Source: Flavobacterium sp. | GTDB lineage: Bacteria; Bacteroidota; Bacteroidia; Flavobacteriales; Flavobacteriaceae | DNA length: 42,026 nucleotides | Reading direction: 5' to 3' | NCBI GenBank assembly: GCA_003497625.1 | Contig: DNNO01000007.1 | Coordinates: 1 to 42,026, forward strand | In this document: piece by piece, positions 1 to 7,749 of the stretch | Layout: each line of letters opens with the position of its first letter | Numbering within the stretch: position 1 is the stretch's first letter | The notes under the pieces: model-generated | Told to the model about the DNA's origin: nothing | Database searches by the model: none | What the model saw: only the letters and a program-made list of their open reading frames with translations | Position numbers and translations under genes: made by a program

Positions 1-2
1 AC

Positions 3-3000
3 TATTTGTGTCATAAATGTACAACCTTCTGTATCAATAACAGTTACTAAATGTTCTCCTGCACTTACTCCCGTAAACACATTAGATGATTGTAAAGAAC
101 CTTCATCTAACGAATACATCAATGTTCCCGAACCTCCAGTTACATTTACCGTAATAGTAGCGTTGTCACTAAAATATTCACTTTGAACAACTGTCATTGA
201 GGTTGCTGGCAATGTTTCTGTTACAGTTGCTGTTGCACTTGCTAATAATGGATCTGATGAACATCCTGTTAACCAATTCGTAGCTATTACACTATACGTT
301 CCTGCTTCATCAACTACTAAAGTTGAACTAGTTGCTCCTGGTATAATATTTCCGTTAGTATCAAACCATTCAAAATCATAATCCGCATCATTTAAGCCTG
401 TGTTTAAAGTATACGTTTGATATACTTCACCGTCTGCTGTAATACAAATGTTTCCATCGGTTAATACTGGCAGTGGTGCTGGATTTACATTTACTCTGTA
501 ATCGGTATAACCACCTTGACATTCTCCTAAACTTGAACGTACTCGGTAAATTACATAACCTTGTGCATTGGTTGTTGCTGTTAACTCATCATTTATGGTT
601 ACTGGAGCTATTCCAGTTCCTGGATTAGCGCCTGATACATTTACAACTGTTAACACTTCCCATGTTAATTCTGTTCCTGCAATAAGTGGGGAAACATCAA
701 CGATTAAATCTGTATCTTCTCCGCTACAAATTGTTTTTATCGGAGATGGAATTGGTAAACCTGGATTTGGATTTACTGTAACTACTCCACTTTGAAGGGT
801 ATTACCTGGACATCCATTACGTATTGATGAAACTTCAAAATAGATTGTTCCTGCTACTAATGGATTACTTGTAATTACTTGTAAATCAAAAGCAGCTGTT
901 GTAGAAGTTGCAGTGATTGTTCCCGAAGTAACTCCTCCCACAACGGTTACGCCATTTGTGATGGCTGTCCATGTGTAAGTGATACCACTTATATTTCCAA
1001 CAATATCAACATGAACATTGTTTGTAGCATTTGTTGCAGAACAAACTGAACTGTCTGCTACAGTAACACTCTCAATCACTGGGTTAGGATTAACCGTGAT
1101 TAAAATAGTTCTTGGTGTTCCATCACATCCATTAGCTCTTGGAATAATTACCATTGTAATAGTTCCAATAGTCTCAGAATCTGTTAATGTTGCTATTTGA
1201 TTGATATTCGTCTCGTTACCACTAGTTACATAAGTACCTGTGATATTAGATATCGTGGCACTCCAAGTATAAGTTGTGTTTAAAACATCACTAGTTAGAA
1301 CAATATCTGTAGAACTTCCTGAGCAAATATTAGCACTGAAAGCTACGTTAGTTATTGTTGGACTTGGGGTAATTTGTATTGTCATTTGTGTGTTTAAAGC
1401 ACATTGTCCCGAATTTGGTGTAAACGTATAAGTATCTGTAGCACTATTATTAAATGCAGGAGACCAAGTTCCAGTAATACCATTATTTGATGTTGTTGGT
1501 AAAGGAGAAGTAGTTGTTCCAGCACAAATTGGTAATACTTGTGTAAAAACAGGAACTGTTCCATTTGTAAGTGTTATAACGCCTGATAAATTCTGGGAAC
1601 CACAACCTCCATTAGTTGTAATGGTGTAAGTATAAGGAGTTCCTATAATTCCTGTTGGTATTCCGCTTATAGTAATCAAATTTCCTGATATCGTATGACT
1701 AATTCCAGCTGGTAAACCAGTAATTGTGTATCCTGTAGCTCCGTTTCCAATGGTATAATTTATAGGAACTATAGTAGTGTTGGCACATACAATTTGATTT
1801 GTTGTACTAGTTGCTGAAGTTAGCACTAAAGAAACAGATGGATTTACAGCTATGGTTCCACTAAGAGATATAAATTCACAAGAGCCACCAGAAGTAGTTA
1901 CAGTATAGTTAAAAGGAGAGCCTGTAGCTGTGGTTGGCGTCCCGGTAATAGTAACAGTATTTCCAGAAACTATTGAACTCACACCAGTTGGTAAGCCAGA
2001 AACAGTTACTCCAGTTGCACCACCACCAAAAGTGTAGGATATCGGATTAATTGAAGTATTTACACAAATAGATTGATTTGTAGTAGCTACTGTTGAGTTT
2101 AGTACCAAAGTTGGACTTGGATTTACTGTAATAGTTCCGTTAAGAGTAGCTGTTCCACACGAACCTCCAGTGGTAGAAATTGAATAGGAAAAAGGAGAAC
2201 CTGATGTAGATGTGGGAGCTCCATTTATGGTAACTGTATTTCCAGAAACAGTATGACTAACTCCAGTTGGTAAACCAGTAATTGTGTATCCAGTAGCGCC
2301 ATTTCCAAAAGTATAAGTTATAGTAAATATAGCAGTGTTAGCACAAACAATTTGATTTGTTGTACTAGTTGCTGAAGTTAGTGCTAAACTTACAGCTGGA
2401 TTTACGGTTATAGTTCCACTAAGAGAAGTAGTTCCACAAGAGCCACCTGAAGTAGTTACAGTGTAGTTAAAAGGGGAACCTGTTGTTGTAGTTGGCGTTC
2501 CGCTAATAGTAACAGTATTTCCAGAAACAATTGAACTCACCCCAACTGGTAAACCTGTAATATTTACTCCAGTTGCACCACCACCAAAAGTATAAGATAT
2601 CGGATTAATTGAAGTATTTACACAAATAGATTGATTTGTAGTTGCTGCTGTTGTGTTCAGAACTAAAGTTGGACTTGGATTAACTGTAATAGTCCCGTTA
2701 CGAGTAGCATTTCCACATGAACCACCAACTGTAGTAATCGAATAAGAAAATGGGGAGCCTATTGTTGATGTTGGTGCTCCACTAATGGTAACTGTATTTC
2801 CAGAAACAGTATGGTTAACTCCAGCCGGTAAACCTGTCACAGTCACTCCTGTAGCTCCGTTTCCAAATGTGTAGGTAATAGGAGTTATATTGGTATTAAT
2901 ACATGTTGATTGTGTGTTTGTTCCAGTTGCTGAAGTTAAAGTAAGGGTTGTGCTTGGACAAGATGTAGAACAATTTACAGTTTGAGATGGAACGCAAGAA

Positions 3001-4406
3001 ACTCCATTTGCAGTTAATGTGAAAATTACAGTTTGCCCTGGAGTTAATCCGGTAACTGTGAAATTCGAAGGGGCAAAATGTGTTCCGGTAATAGGAGTTC
3101 CGCCATCAATAGTATAGCTGTAAGTAAAACTACTTTGTCCTACGTTACTAAAATCGAATGCTAAGGAAGTTGGAGTTGAGTTTCCGGTATCACAAAATAA
3201 ATTTAATGAACCACTATTACTAACGGTTATAGTTCCGTTTGTGGTAACATTTCCACAAGAACCTCCTGTAGTGGTTATGCTATAATTAAAAGGAGAACCA
3301 GTTGTAGTTGTAGGTGTACCACTAATAATAACATCATTTCCAGAAACGGTTGAAATAACGCCAGCTGGTAAGCCTGTAACATTTACTCCAGTTGCTCCAC
3401 CGCCAAATGTATAAGTTATAGTTGAAATAGAAGCTCCCAAACAAACGCTTTGTGTATTCGAACCAGAAGCTAATGTAAGACTTGGTCCGCCTACATTTAT
3501 TGTGATATTATCTGTAATTGTAGCAGAACAGGAATTAGTTGCTGATAAAGTTAAGGTTATAGCACTACCACTTGTTGCGCTTAAAGGTACAGTATAGGAA
3601 GTGGCTAAATTATTTGGATTTGAAAAACTACCAGAAGCTGCCGTCCAAGTAACGCTTGTTTGCCCTTGAGCAGTTCCTGTTAAATTGATAATTTGCCCAG
3701 GACATGCAGCAATTGGTGTAGTTCCTGCTTCAACGGTGAATGGAGGAATAGGGGCAGTACATCCATTATTAACGTAAGAAGCGGTTCCAGAAGGAGTAAA
3801 ATTTACTGTCGAACCATTTAAGTCGGATACAGAACCTCCAACAGCTCCAAAGATATTCACTAAATTAGCTCTTTGATACGTTACAGAATCAGAACATCCG
3901 CCGCCAAAAGTAACAGCTAAAGTTCTAGTGGCTGGAGTTGCATTATAATTTCCAAAATGACCAGCGTTTGGATTGGCAGGAGTATTTTGGAATATCATAT
4001 AAATATTTGAAGTCAAAGCTCCAAAAGAATTCAAAGTTGTATCTAAATTAGGGCTTGTAACTACAATAACAGTTGAATTAGCTGGAAGTACTCCTCCAGT
4101 TGGTTCTAAAATTTGACCACAACCACCAGCGGCAACTATGTCAGCATTTAATTGAGCTACTTTATTAGCAGTAGTAGCGTTTTGAACCAATCCTAACCAA
4201 GTTTGAGCTGGCCAGTTAATACTTAAAGTGCTTGTGTTTAGAGGTGCTCCTCCAATTCTCATTCGAAACATTTCATTGTATGCTTCATCTGTAGTATTGT
4301 CACACGCATCTACCAAAATACTTTCTATTTCAAAACATTGTGAAAAACTTTGATTTGAAAACAAAAACAAACCAATAGATAAAGTTAAAACCTTAAAAAA
4401 ATTCAT
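3..4406 (-). CDS. Giant secreted adhesin-like repeat protein, C-terminus beyond window edge
   Basis: One frame stays open from an ATG at 4406 to the left edge, giving 1468 codons with no stop seen. Residues 1-24 are a signal peptide ending in S-F-S-Q. About 200 residues follow of an N-terminal domain I recall from Flavobacterium gliding-associated surface proteins (V-D-A-C-D near the start, Y-V-N-N-G-C at its end). Then come Ig/PKD-like beta domains, including an array of 93-residue repeats ending in G-T-I-T-V-N-P, and further Ig-like domains. The last visible domain (T-V-N-V-T-G-G-S-G ... A-G-E-H-L-V-T-V-I-D) is of the kind that usually precedes a T9SS type B (CHU_C) sorting domain, so I infer such a tail off-window. 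Likely a cell-surface adhesin; the ligand is unknown. Short leader of about 30 bases; the gene stands alone on this side. Confidence 0.85.
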   Translation of the reverse strand, partial: MNFFKVLTLSIGLFLFSNQSFSQCFEIESILVDACDNTTDEAYNEMFRMRIGGAPLNTSTLSINWPAQTWLGLVQNATTANKVAQLNADIVAAGGCGQILEPTGGVLPANSTVIVVTSPNLDTTLNSFGALTSNIYMIFQNTPANPNAGHFGNYNATPATRTLAVTFGGGCSDSVTYQRANLVNIFGAVGGSVSDLNGSTVNFTPSGTASYVNNGCTAPIPPFTVEAGTTPIAACPGQIINLTGTAQGQTSVTWTAASGSFSNPNNLATSYTVPLSATSGSAITLTLSATNSCSATITDNITINVGGPSLTLASGSNTQSVCLGASISTITYTFGGGATGVNVTGLPAGVISTVSGNDVIISGTPTTTTGSPFNYSITTTGGSCGNVTTNGTITVSNSGSLNLFCDTGNSTPTSLAFDFSNVGQSSFTYSYTIDGGTPITGTHFAPSNFTVTGLTPGQTVIFTLTANGVSCVPSQTVNCSTSCPSTTLTLTSATGTNTQSTCINTNITPITYTFGNGATGVTVTGLPAGVNHTVSGNTVTISGAPTSTIGSPFSYSITTVGGSCGNATRNGTITVNPSPTLVLNTTAATTNQSICVNTSINPISYTFGGGATGVNITGLPVGVSSIVSGNTVTISGTPTTTTGSPFNYTVTTSGGSCGTTSLSGTITVNPAVSLALTSATSTTNQIVCANTAIFTITYTFGNGATGYTITGLPTGVSHTVSGNTVTINGAPTSTSGSPFSYSISTTGGSCGTATLNGTITVNPSPTLVLNSTVATTNQSICVNTSINPISYTFGGGATGVTVSGLPTGVSSIVSGNTVTITGTPTTATGSPFNYTVTTSGGSCEFISLSGTIAVNPSVSLVLTSATSTTNQIVCANTTIVPINYTIGNGATGYTITGLPAGISHTISGNLITISGIPTGIIGTPYTYTITTNGGCGSQNLSGVITLTNGTVPVFTQVLPICAGTTTSPLPTTSNNGITGTWSPAFNNSATDTYTFTPNSGQCALNTQMTIQITPSPTITNVAFSANICSGSSTDIVLTSDVLNTTYTWSATISNITGTYVTSGNETNINQIATLTDSETIGTITMVIIPRANGCDGTPRTILITVNPNPVIESVTVADSSVCSATNATNNVHVDIVGNISGITYTWTAITNGVTVVGGVTSGTITATSTTAAFDLQVITSNPLVAGTIYFEVSSIRNGCPGNTLQSGVVTVNPNPGLPIPSPIKTICSGEDTDLIVDVSPLIAGTELTWEVLTVVNVSGANPGTGIAPVTINDELTATTNAQGYVIYRVRSSLGECQGGYTDYRVNVNPAPLPVLTDGNICITADGEVYQTYTLNTGLNDADYDFEWFDTNGNIIPGATSSTLVVDEAGTYSVIATNWLTGCSSDPLLASATATVTETLPATSMTVVQSEYFSDNATITVNVTGGSGTLMYSLDEGSLQSSNVFTGVSAGEHLVTVIDTEGCTFMTQI
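1551..2939 (-). repeat. Tandem array of five 93-aa (279-bp) Ig/PKD-like repeats in alternating A/B order
   Basis: Equivalent motifs recur at exactly 279-base steps: the codons before the conserved G-A-T-G lie at 1731, 2010, 2289, 2568 and 2847. The units alternate. A units read Y-T-F-G-N-G-A-T-G (I-G-N-G in the last) and B units read Y-T-F-G-G-G-A-T-G, giving a 558-base higher-order period. Approximate bounds are A1 2661-2939, B1 2382-2660, A2 2103-2381, B2 1824-2102 and A3 1551-1823, the last more diverged. B1 and B2 are nearly identical in DNA over stretches (2 differences in 60 bases, 2023-2082 against 2581-2640). Each unit carries a conserved G-G-S-C or G-G-C and another Cys near its start, so an internal disulfide is possible. 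Confidence 0.9.
3205..3473 (-). repeat. Separate, diverged copy of the 93-aa repeat (B-like)
   Basis: This stretch encodes the same module (Y-T-F-G-G-G-A-T-G-V, then G-L-P-A-G-V, then G-S-P-F-N-Y, then G-G-S-C-G and G-T-I-T-V). It is separated from the main array by about 260 bases encoding a different domain. Its motif lies 540 bases from the first array unit, so it is out of the 279-base register. It is probably an older copy. Confidence 0.85.
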
Positions 4407-4437
4407 GCTGCAAAATGCTTCATTTGAAAAGCGGGTG

Positions 4438-4445
4438 CAAAGTTA
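4438..4445 (-). promoter_or_regulatory. Candidate -7 promoter box of the adhesin gene
   Basis: Read on the minus strand this is TAACTTTG, matching the Bacteroidota -7 consensus TAnnTTTG, about 32 bases before the ATG at 4406. No TTG lies at the expected -33 distance, so this is a half match only. Confidence 0.45.
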
Positions 4446-4492
4446 CAAAAACAACCAACCACTAATATTATGTAAGCATTAATATTATAAAA

Positions 4493-4520
4493 AAAGGCGT
4501 AAATTTTATTTTACGCCTTT
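4493..4520 (-). terminator. Intrinsic terminator after the DUF4136 lipoprotein gene
   Basis: An 11-bp perfect stem (4493-4503 with 4510-4520) and a 6-base loop are followed, on the minus strand, by a run of T. It begins 8 bases after the stop of the lipoprotein gene. Confidence 0.9.
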
Positions 4521-4527
4521 ACAAGTA

Positions 4528-5040
4528 TTATTTTGGAGGATATTGCTCCAATATTTTAGAGACAAACTCTTTAATGCGAGCGTCTTTTTTGTCTGTATTT
4601 TTTGTTAAGTAACCACTTCCTTCGCCTTGCCAAACTAATTCTTTGGTTTTAGCATCAATGATGTCTATAAATAGAGTTCCTTCAGGAGTTGTAGTTACAT
4701 TAGTATACCCCATGCCCCACCATGGATTCCAACCCCAACCGAAGCCATAGTTTTGATAAATGTCTACGCGTTCTCTTTCTTTGGTGAAAATGCTAATCAA
4801 AACATCTGGATTTTCAGATTTACTAAAACCTTTTGTAGCCATTACTTCATCAATAGAATATAAAATTCTCTTTTTATCTAAATCTGAAATTTCAGCTTTA
4901 TCAATTCCGCTTTTTAAATAAGCATATGTTTTGTAGTTGGTAAAAGTTGCTTTCTTATCATAATCAGCATTTACTCTTACTGAACTACAAGAAGCAAGAG
5001 TTGCTATAAAAAGAATCGAAAGTAATTTTAATGTTTTCAT
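4528..5040 (-). CDS. DUF4136-family lipoprotein
   Basis: This 170-residue protein starts with a lipoprotein signal peptide, with lipobox L-A-S-C and Cys18 as the predicted acylated residue. The mature part matches my recollection of DUF4136: an N-terminal Y-D-K-K-A-T-F-T-N-Y-K-T-Y-A-Y stretch, a Gly/Trp-rich middle (G-W-G-W-N-P-W-W-G) and the closing L-V-W-Q-G-E-G pattern. The biochemical function of the family is unknown; anchoring in the outer or inner membrane is expected. The gene follows hutU on the same strand after a 67-base gap with no clear promoter box, so it could be co-transcribed with it. It has its own strong terminator. Confidence 0.85.
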   Translation of the reverse strand: MKTLKLLSILFIATLASCSSVRVNADYDKKATFTNYKTYAYLKSGIDKAEISDLDKKRILYSIDEVMATKGFSKSENPDVLISIFTKERERVDIYQNYGFGWGWNPWWGMGYTNVTTTPEGTLFIDIIDAKTKELVWQGEGSGYLTKNTDKKDARIKEFVSKILEQYPPK

Positions 5041-5067
5041 AAATACAGGTTTTTAAAGTTTAAGGCT

Positions 5068-5106
5068 TCAAGTTTTAAAGTTGATTTCCTTTTACTTTAA
5101 ACTTGA
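5068..5106. other. AT-rich hairpin between hutU and the DUF4136 gene
   Basis: The arms 5068-5081 and 5094-5106 pair over 13 bp with one bulge, directly after the hutU stop codon. There is no T-run on the minus side, so it is not a standard terminator. A 10-base direct repeat (ttttaaagtt at 5051 and 5073) overlaps it. It could stabilise mRNA 3' ends or attenuate transcription into the lipoprotein gene. Confidence 0.5.
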
Positions 5107-5107
5107 A

Positions 5108-7129
5108 TTACAATAATGATTCATCTACTATATTAGGGATGGTAATTTTCAATAAAGGTTGCGTCTCCATAGCTCTTTTTATTGCAAAAATGGCTCCTTC
5201 ATTTCTTGCCCAACTTCTTCTTGAAATTCCGTTGTTGACATCCCAGAAAAGCATTGACTCTAAGCGTCTTGATGCTTCTTTACTACCATCAAGAACCATA
5301 CCAAAACCACCATTAATTACTTCGCCCCAACCAACGCCACCTCCGTTATGAATAGAAACCCAAGTAGCACCTCGGAAACTATCACCAATTACGTTTTGGA
5401 TAGCCATATCAGCTGTAAAACGAGAACCATCGTAAATATTTGAAGTTTCTCGGTAAGGTGAATCAGTTCCAGAAACGTCGTGATGATCTCTTCCTAAAAT
5501 TATGTAGCCAATTTCTCCACGAGCAATCGCTTGGTTGAAAGCTTCTGCGATTTTGATTCGGCCTTCAGCATCAGCATATAAAATACGAGCTTGAGAACCC
5601 ACAACTAATTTATTTTCTTGTGCGCCTTTAATCCATTGAATGTTATCGGCCATTTGTTGTTGGATTGCTGACGGTGAATTTTTCATCATTTCTTCTAAAA
5701 CGTCACAAGCAATTTTGTCGGTTTTAGCTAAATCTTCTGGATTTCCTGAAGCACAAACCCAACGGAAAGGTCCAAAACCATAATCGAAACACATTGGCCC
5801 CATAATATCTTGCACATAACTTGGATATTTGAAATCGATATGATTTTCTGCCATGATATCAGCTCCAGCTCTTGAAGCTTCTAATAAAAAGGCATTTCCG
5901 TAATCAAAGAAATACGTTCCTTTTGCTGTGTGCTTGTTAATCGCTGTCGCATGACGACGTAAGGTTTTTTGAACTTCTTCTTTGAATTTCTCAGGGTTAT
6001 TAGCCATCATCTCATTCGATTCTTCAAAAGAAAAACCAGTAGGGTAGTAGCCACCAGCCCACGGATTATGTAAAGAAGTTTGGTCAGAACCCAAATCAAT
6101 ATGTAGATTTTCTTGATCAAAACGTTCCCAAACATCCACTACATTTCCTAAGTAAGCAATAGAAACTACTTCTTGATTTTCTAGTGCTTTTCGAACTCTA
6201 GCAACTAATAATGTAATATCTTCAACAATTTCGTTAATCCAACCTTGTGAATGACGAATGTGTGTTATTTTTGGATTGACTTCGGCACAAACTGTAACGC
6301 AACCTGCAATGTTTCCTGCTTTTGGTTGAGCTCCAGACATTCCGCCTAGTCCAGAAGTTACGAATAATCCTCCTTTTGGAGATTTTTTTATTTTTCTAAA
6401 TCCGTTTAAAACGGTGATTGTTGTTCCGTGTACAATTCCTTGTGGACCAATGTACATATAACTCCCAGCTGTCATTTGTCCGTATTGAGAAACTCCTAAA
6501 GCATTCATTTTTTCCCAATCGTCTGGTTTGGAATAATTTGGAATCACCATTCCATTAGTAACTACAACTCTTGGGGCGTCTTTATGAGAAGGAAATAATC
6601 CCATTGGATGACCAGAATACATGGCTAAAGTTTGTTCTTCAGTCATTTCTGCCAAATATTTCATGGTCAATAAATACTGCGCCCAATTGGAGAAAACAGC
6701 TCCGTTTCCACCATAGGTAATTAACTCATGCGGATGTTGTGCCACTGAATAATCCAAGTTATTTTGAATCATTAACATAATAGCTTTTGCTTGTTCGCAT
6801 TTTCCAGGATATTCTGAAATTGGTCTTGCATACATTTTGTAATCTGGACGTAGACGATACATGTATATTCTACCATACGTTTCTAATTCCGCTTTAAATT
6901 CTGGAATTAATTCCGCATGATGTTTTGCATCAAAATAGCGAAGTGCATTTTTTAACGCTAATTTTTTTTCTTCATCAGAAAGAATTTCTTTTCTTTTTGG
7001 TGCGTGATTTATTTCAACTTCATACGGTTTTGGATTGGGTAAAACCGATGGAATGCCTTGTAGTATTTGTTCTTGAAATGTCATTTTTTGTTGTGTTAAT
7101 TCGTTTACGTTATTTTTTCCTAAAGTCAT
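5108..7129 (-). CDS. hutU: Urocanate hydratase (urocanase)
   Basis: Urocanase converts urocanate to imidazolone propionate, the second step of histidine breakdown, using tightly bound NAD+ as an electrophile, in the cytoplasm. The 673-residue product shows the family's hallmark stretches: I-T-Y-G-G-N-G-A (about 138-145), G-L-G-G-M-S-G-A-Q-P-K-A-G (260-272), a G-P-F-R-W-V-C motif whose Cys459 fits the conserved catalytic-site Cys, and G-R-D-H-H-D-V-S-G-T-D-S-P-Y-R-E-T near residue 550. It is longer than the roughly 555-residue Pseudomonas/Bacillus form and close to the long animal form. Met16 (7084) is an alternative start, and since homologues I recall begin near M-T-F-x-E-Q it may be the true one. 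No hutH, hutI or hutG gene lies alongside. Confidence 0.96.
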   Translation of the reverse strand: MTLGKNNVNELTQQKMTFQEQILQGIPSVLPNPKPYEVEINHAPKRKEILSDEEKKLALKNALRYFDAKHHAELIPEFKAELETYGRIYMYRLRPDYKMYARPISEYPGKCEQAKAIMLMIQNNLDYSVAQHPHELITYGGNGAVFSNWAQYLLTMKYLAEMTEEQTLAMYSGHPMGLFPSHKDAPRVVVTNGMVIPNYSKPDDWEKMNALGVSQYGQMTAGSYMYIGPQGIVHGTTITVLNGFRKIKKSPKGGLFVTSGLGGMSGAQPKAGNIAGCVTVCAEVNPKITHIRHSQGWINEIVEDITLLVARVRKALENQEVVSIAYLGNVVDVWERFDQENLHIDLGSDQTSLHNPWAGGYYPTGFSFEESNEMMANNPEKFKEEVQKTLRRHATAINKHTAKGTYFFDYGNAFLLEASRAGADIMAENHIDFKYPSYVQDIMGPMCFDYGFGPFRWVCASGNPEDLAKTDKIACDVLEEMMKNSPSAIQQQMADNIQWIKGAQENKLVVGSQARILYADAEGRIKIAEAFNQAIARGEIGYIILGRDHHDVSGTDSPYRETSNIYDGSRFTADMAIQNVIGDSFRGATWVSIHNGGGVGWGEVINGGFGMVLDGSKEASRRLESMLFWDVNNGISRRSWARNEGAIFAIKRAMETQPLLKITIPNIVDESLL

Positions 7130-7216
7130 AATTTAGAAAACTAGGGATAACGAATGTCAGACCTGTGATAGGACTTGTGAATTTTGATTCGGTATTTGAA
7201 TAAATGTATGTCCATT

Positions 7217-7396
7217 TTATTTTTTCTTGCTAGTTCCGGTTTTTTTATCAAAACCATAAGGGCAATGTCTGCATCCGCTTTTGCAACAATAGCCTCTTTT
7301 TAGATGATATTTTTCTGTGAAACACTTGTATCCTTCGGGTGTGTAATAGAAATCTTCACCTTCTTTTAAATTATTCGGATTTAAATCGTTATTCAT
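7217..7396 (-). CDS. Small Cys-rich DUF5522-like protein
   Basis: An ATG at 7396 opens a 59-codon frame ending in TAA at 7217. The protein contains the phrase G-Y-C-C-K-S-G-C-R-H-C-P-Y-G-F, with Cys at 25, 37, 38, 42 and 45, and a Lys-rich tail. I recall this C-C-x3-C-x2-C-P-Y-G pattern from DUF5522, a family of very short Bacteroidota proteins; binding of zinc or an Fe-S cluster is plausible but not shown. A -7-like box TAAATTTG (minus, 7402-7409) lies only 5 bases upstream, so the transcript would be nearly leaderless. It is divergent from the small HExxH protein 28 bases away. Confidence 0.82.
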   Translation of the reverse strand: MNNDLNPNNLKEGEDFYYTPEGYKCFTEKYHLKRGYCCKSGCRHCPYGFDKKTGTSKKK

Positions 7397-7401
7397 ATTG
7401 A

Positions 7402-7409
7402 CAAATTTA
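7402..7409 (-). promoter_or_regulatory. Candidate -7 box for the DUF5522-like gene
   Basis: The minus strand reads TAAATTTG, a match to TAnnTTTG. No TTG stands at the -33 distance, and the box is very close to the ATG at 7396. Confidence 0.3.
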
Positions 7410-7424
7410 GCAACTTTGCATGAA

Positions 7425-7748
7425 ATGATAGTACTAGTTTTTAAATATTTAATTCCAAAAGGATTCCGTGGGTTTACTTTTTTTCCGTTTGTGTTTTTAT
7501 CGGATAAAAAAGATAAATCGCATACTGTCTTACTAAATCATGAAAGAATTCATATTAGACAACAATTAGAACTTCTGATAGTCTTCTTTTTTGTTTGGTA
7601 TTTTGTTGAATATTTGGTGAGGTTAATTCAATATAAAGATAGGAGAGTGGCCTATTATAATATTTCGTTTGAGTGTGAAGCTTACACAAATGAAAAAGAC
7701 CTCGACTATTTAAAGAAGAGGCCTTTTTGGAATTTTTTGAAGTACTAA
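7425..7748 (+). CDS. Small membrane protein with an HExxH zincin-like motif
   Basis: From the ATG at 7425 the product is 107 residues; an in-frame TTG at 7398 is a less likely start. Residues 39-43 are H-E-R-I-H, followed by R-Q-Q-L-E-L, one hydrophobic segment (about 49-65) and then F-E-C-E-A-Y (82-87), whose Glu residues could be a third metal ligand as in gluzincins or M56-type peptidases. Similar short proteins are, from memory, common in Flavobacteriia and usually left as hypothetical. Peptidase activity is inference; the protein is far shorter than known membrane zincins. Its last 50 coding bases also form a hairpin that looks like the terminator of the convergent gene. Confidence 0.75.
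   Translation: MIVLVFKYLIPKGFRGFTFFPFVFLSDKKDKSHTVLLNHERIHIRQQLELLIVFFFVWYFVEYLVRLIQYKDRRVAYYNISFECEAYTNEKDLDYLKKRPFWNFLKY
7693..7728 (-). terminator. Terminator of the tail-fibre-like gene, lying inside the convergent coding sequence
   Basis: The arms 7693-7703 and 7718-7728 pair over 11 positions with one mismatch; the loop is 14 bases. On the minus strand the hairpin begins 21 bases after the stop at 7750 and ends in a TTTTTC run. The same bases encode K-D-L-D-Y-L-K-K-R-P-F on the plus strand. Confidence 0.7.
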
Positions 7749-7749
7749 A

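Noticed and set aside
568-1200. Plus-strand open frames of 75 and 60 codons (568-795 and 1018-1200)
   Set aside because: They lie antisense within the adhesin reading frame and read as Val/Thr-rich mirror images of its beta repeats.
1551-3473. Regular repeats as a possible CRISPR array
   Set aside because: The period is 279 bases, the repeats lie inside one open reading frame and there are no short spacers.
7398-7424. TTG at 7398 as the start of the HExxH gene
   Set aside because: An ATG at 7425 is in frame and begins directly with the hydrophobic N-terminus; the extra residues are unlike a signal sequence.
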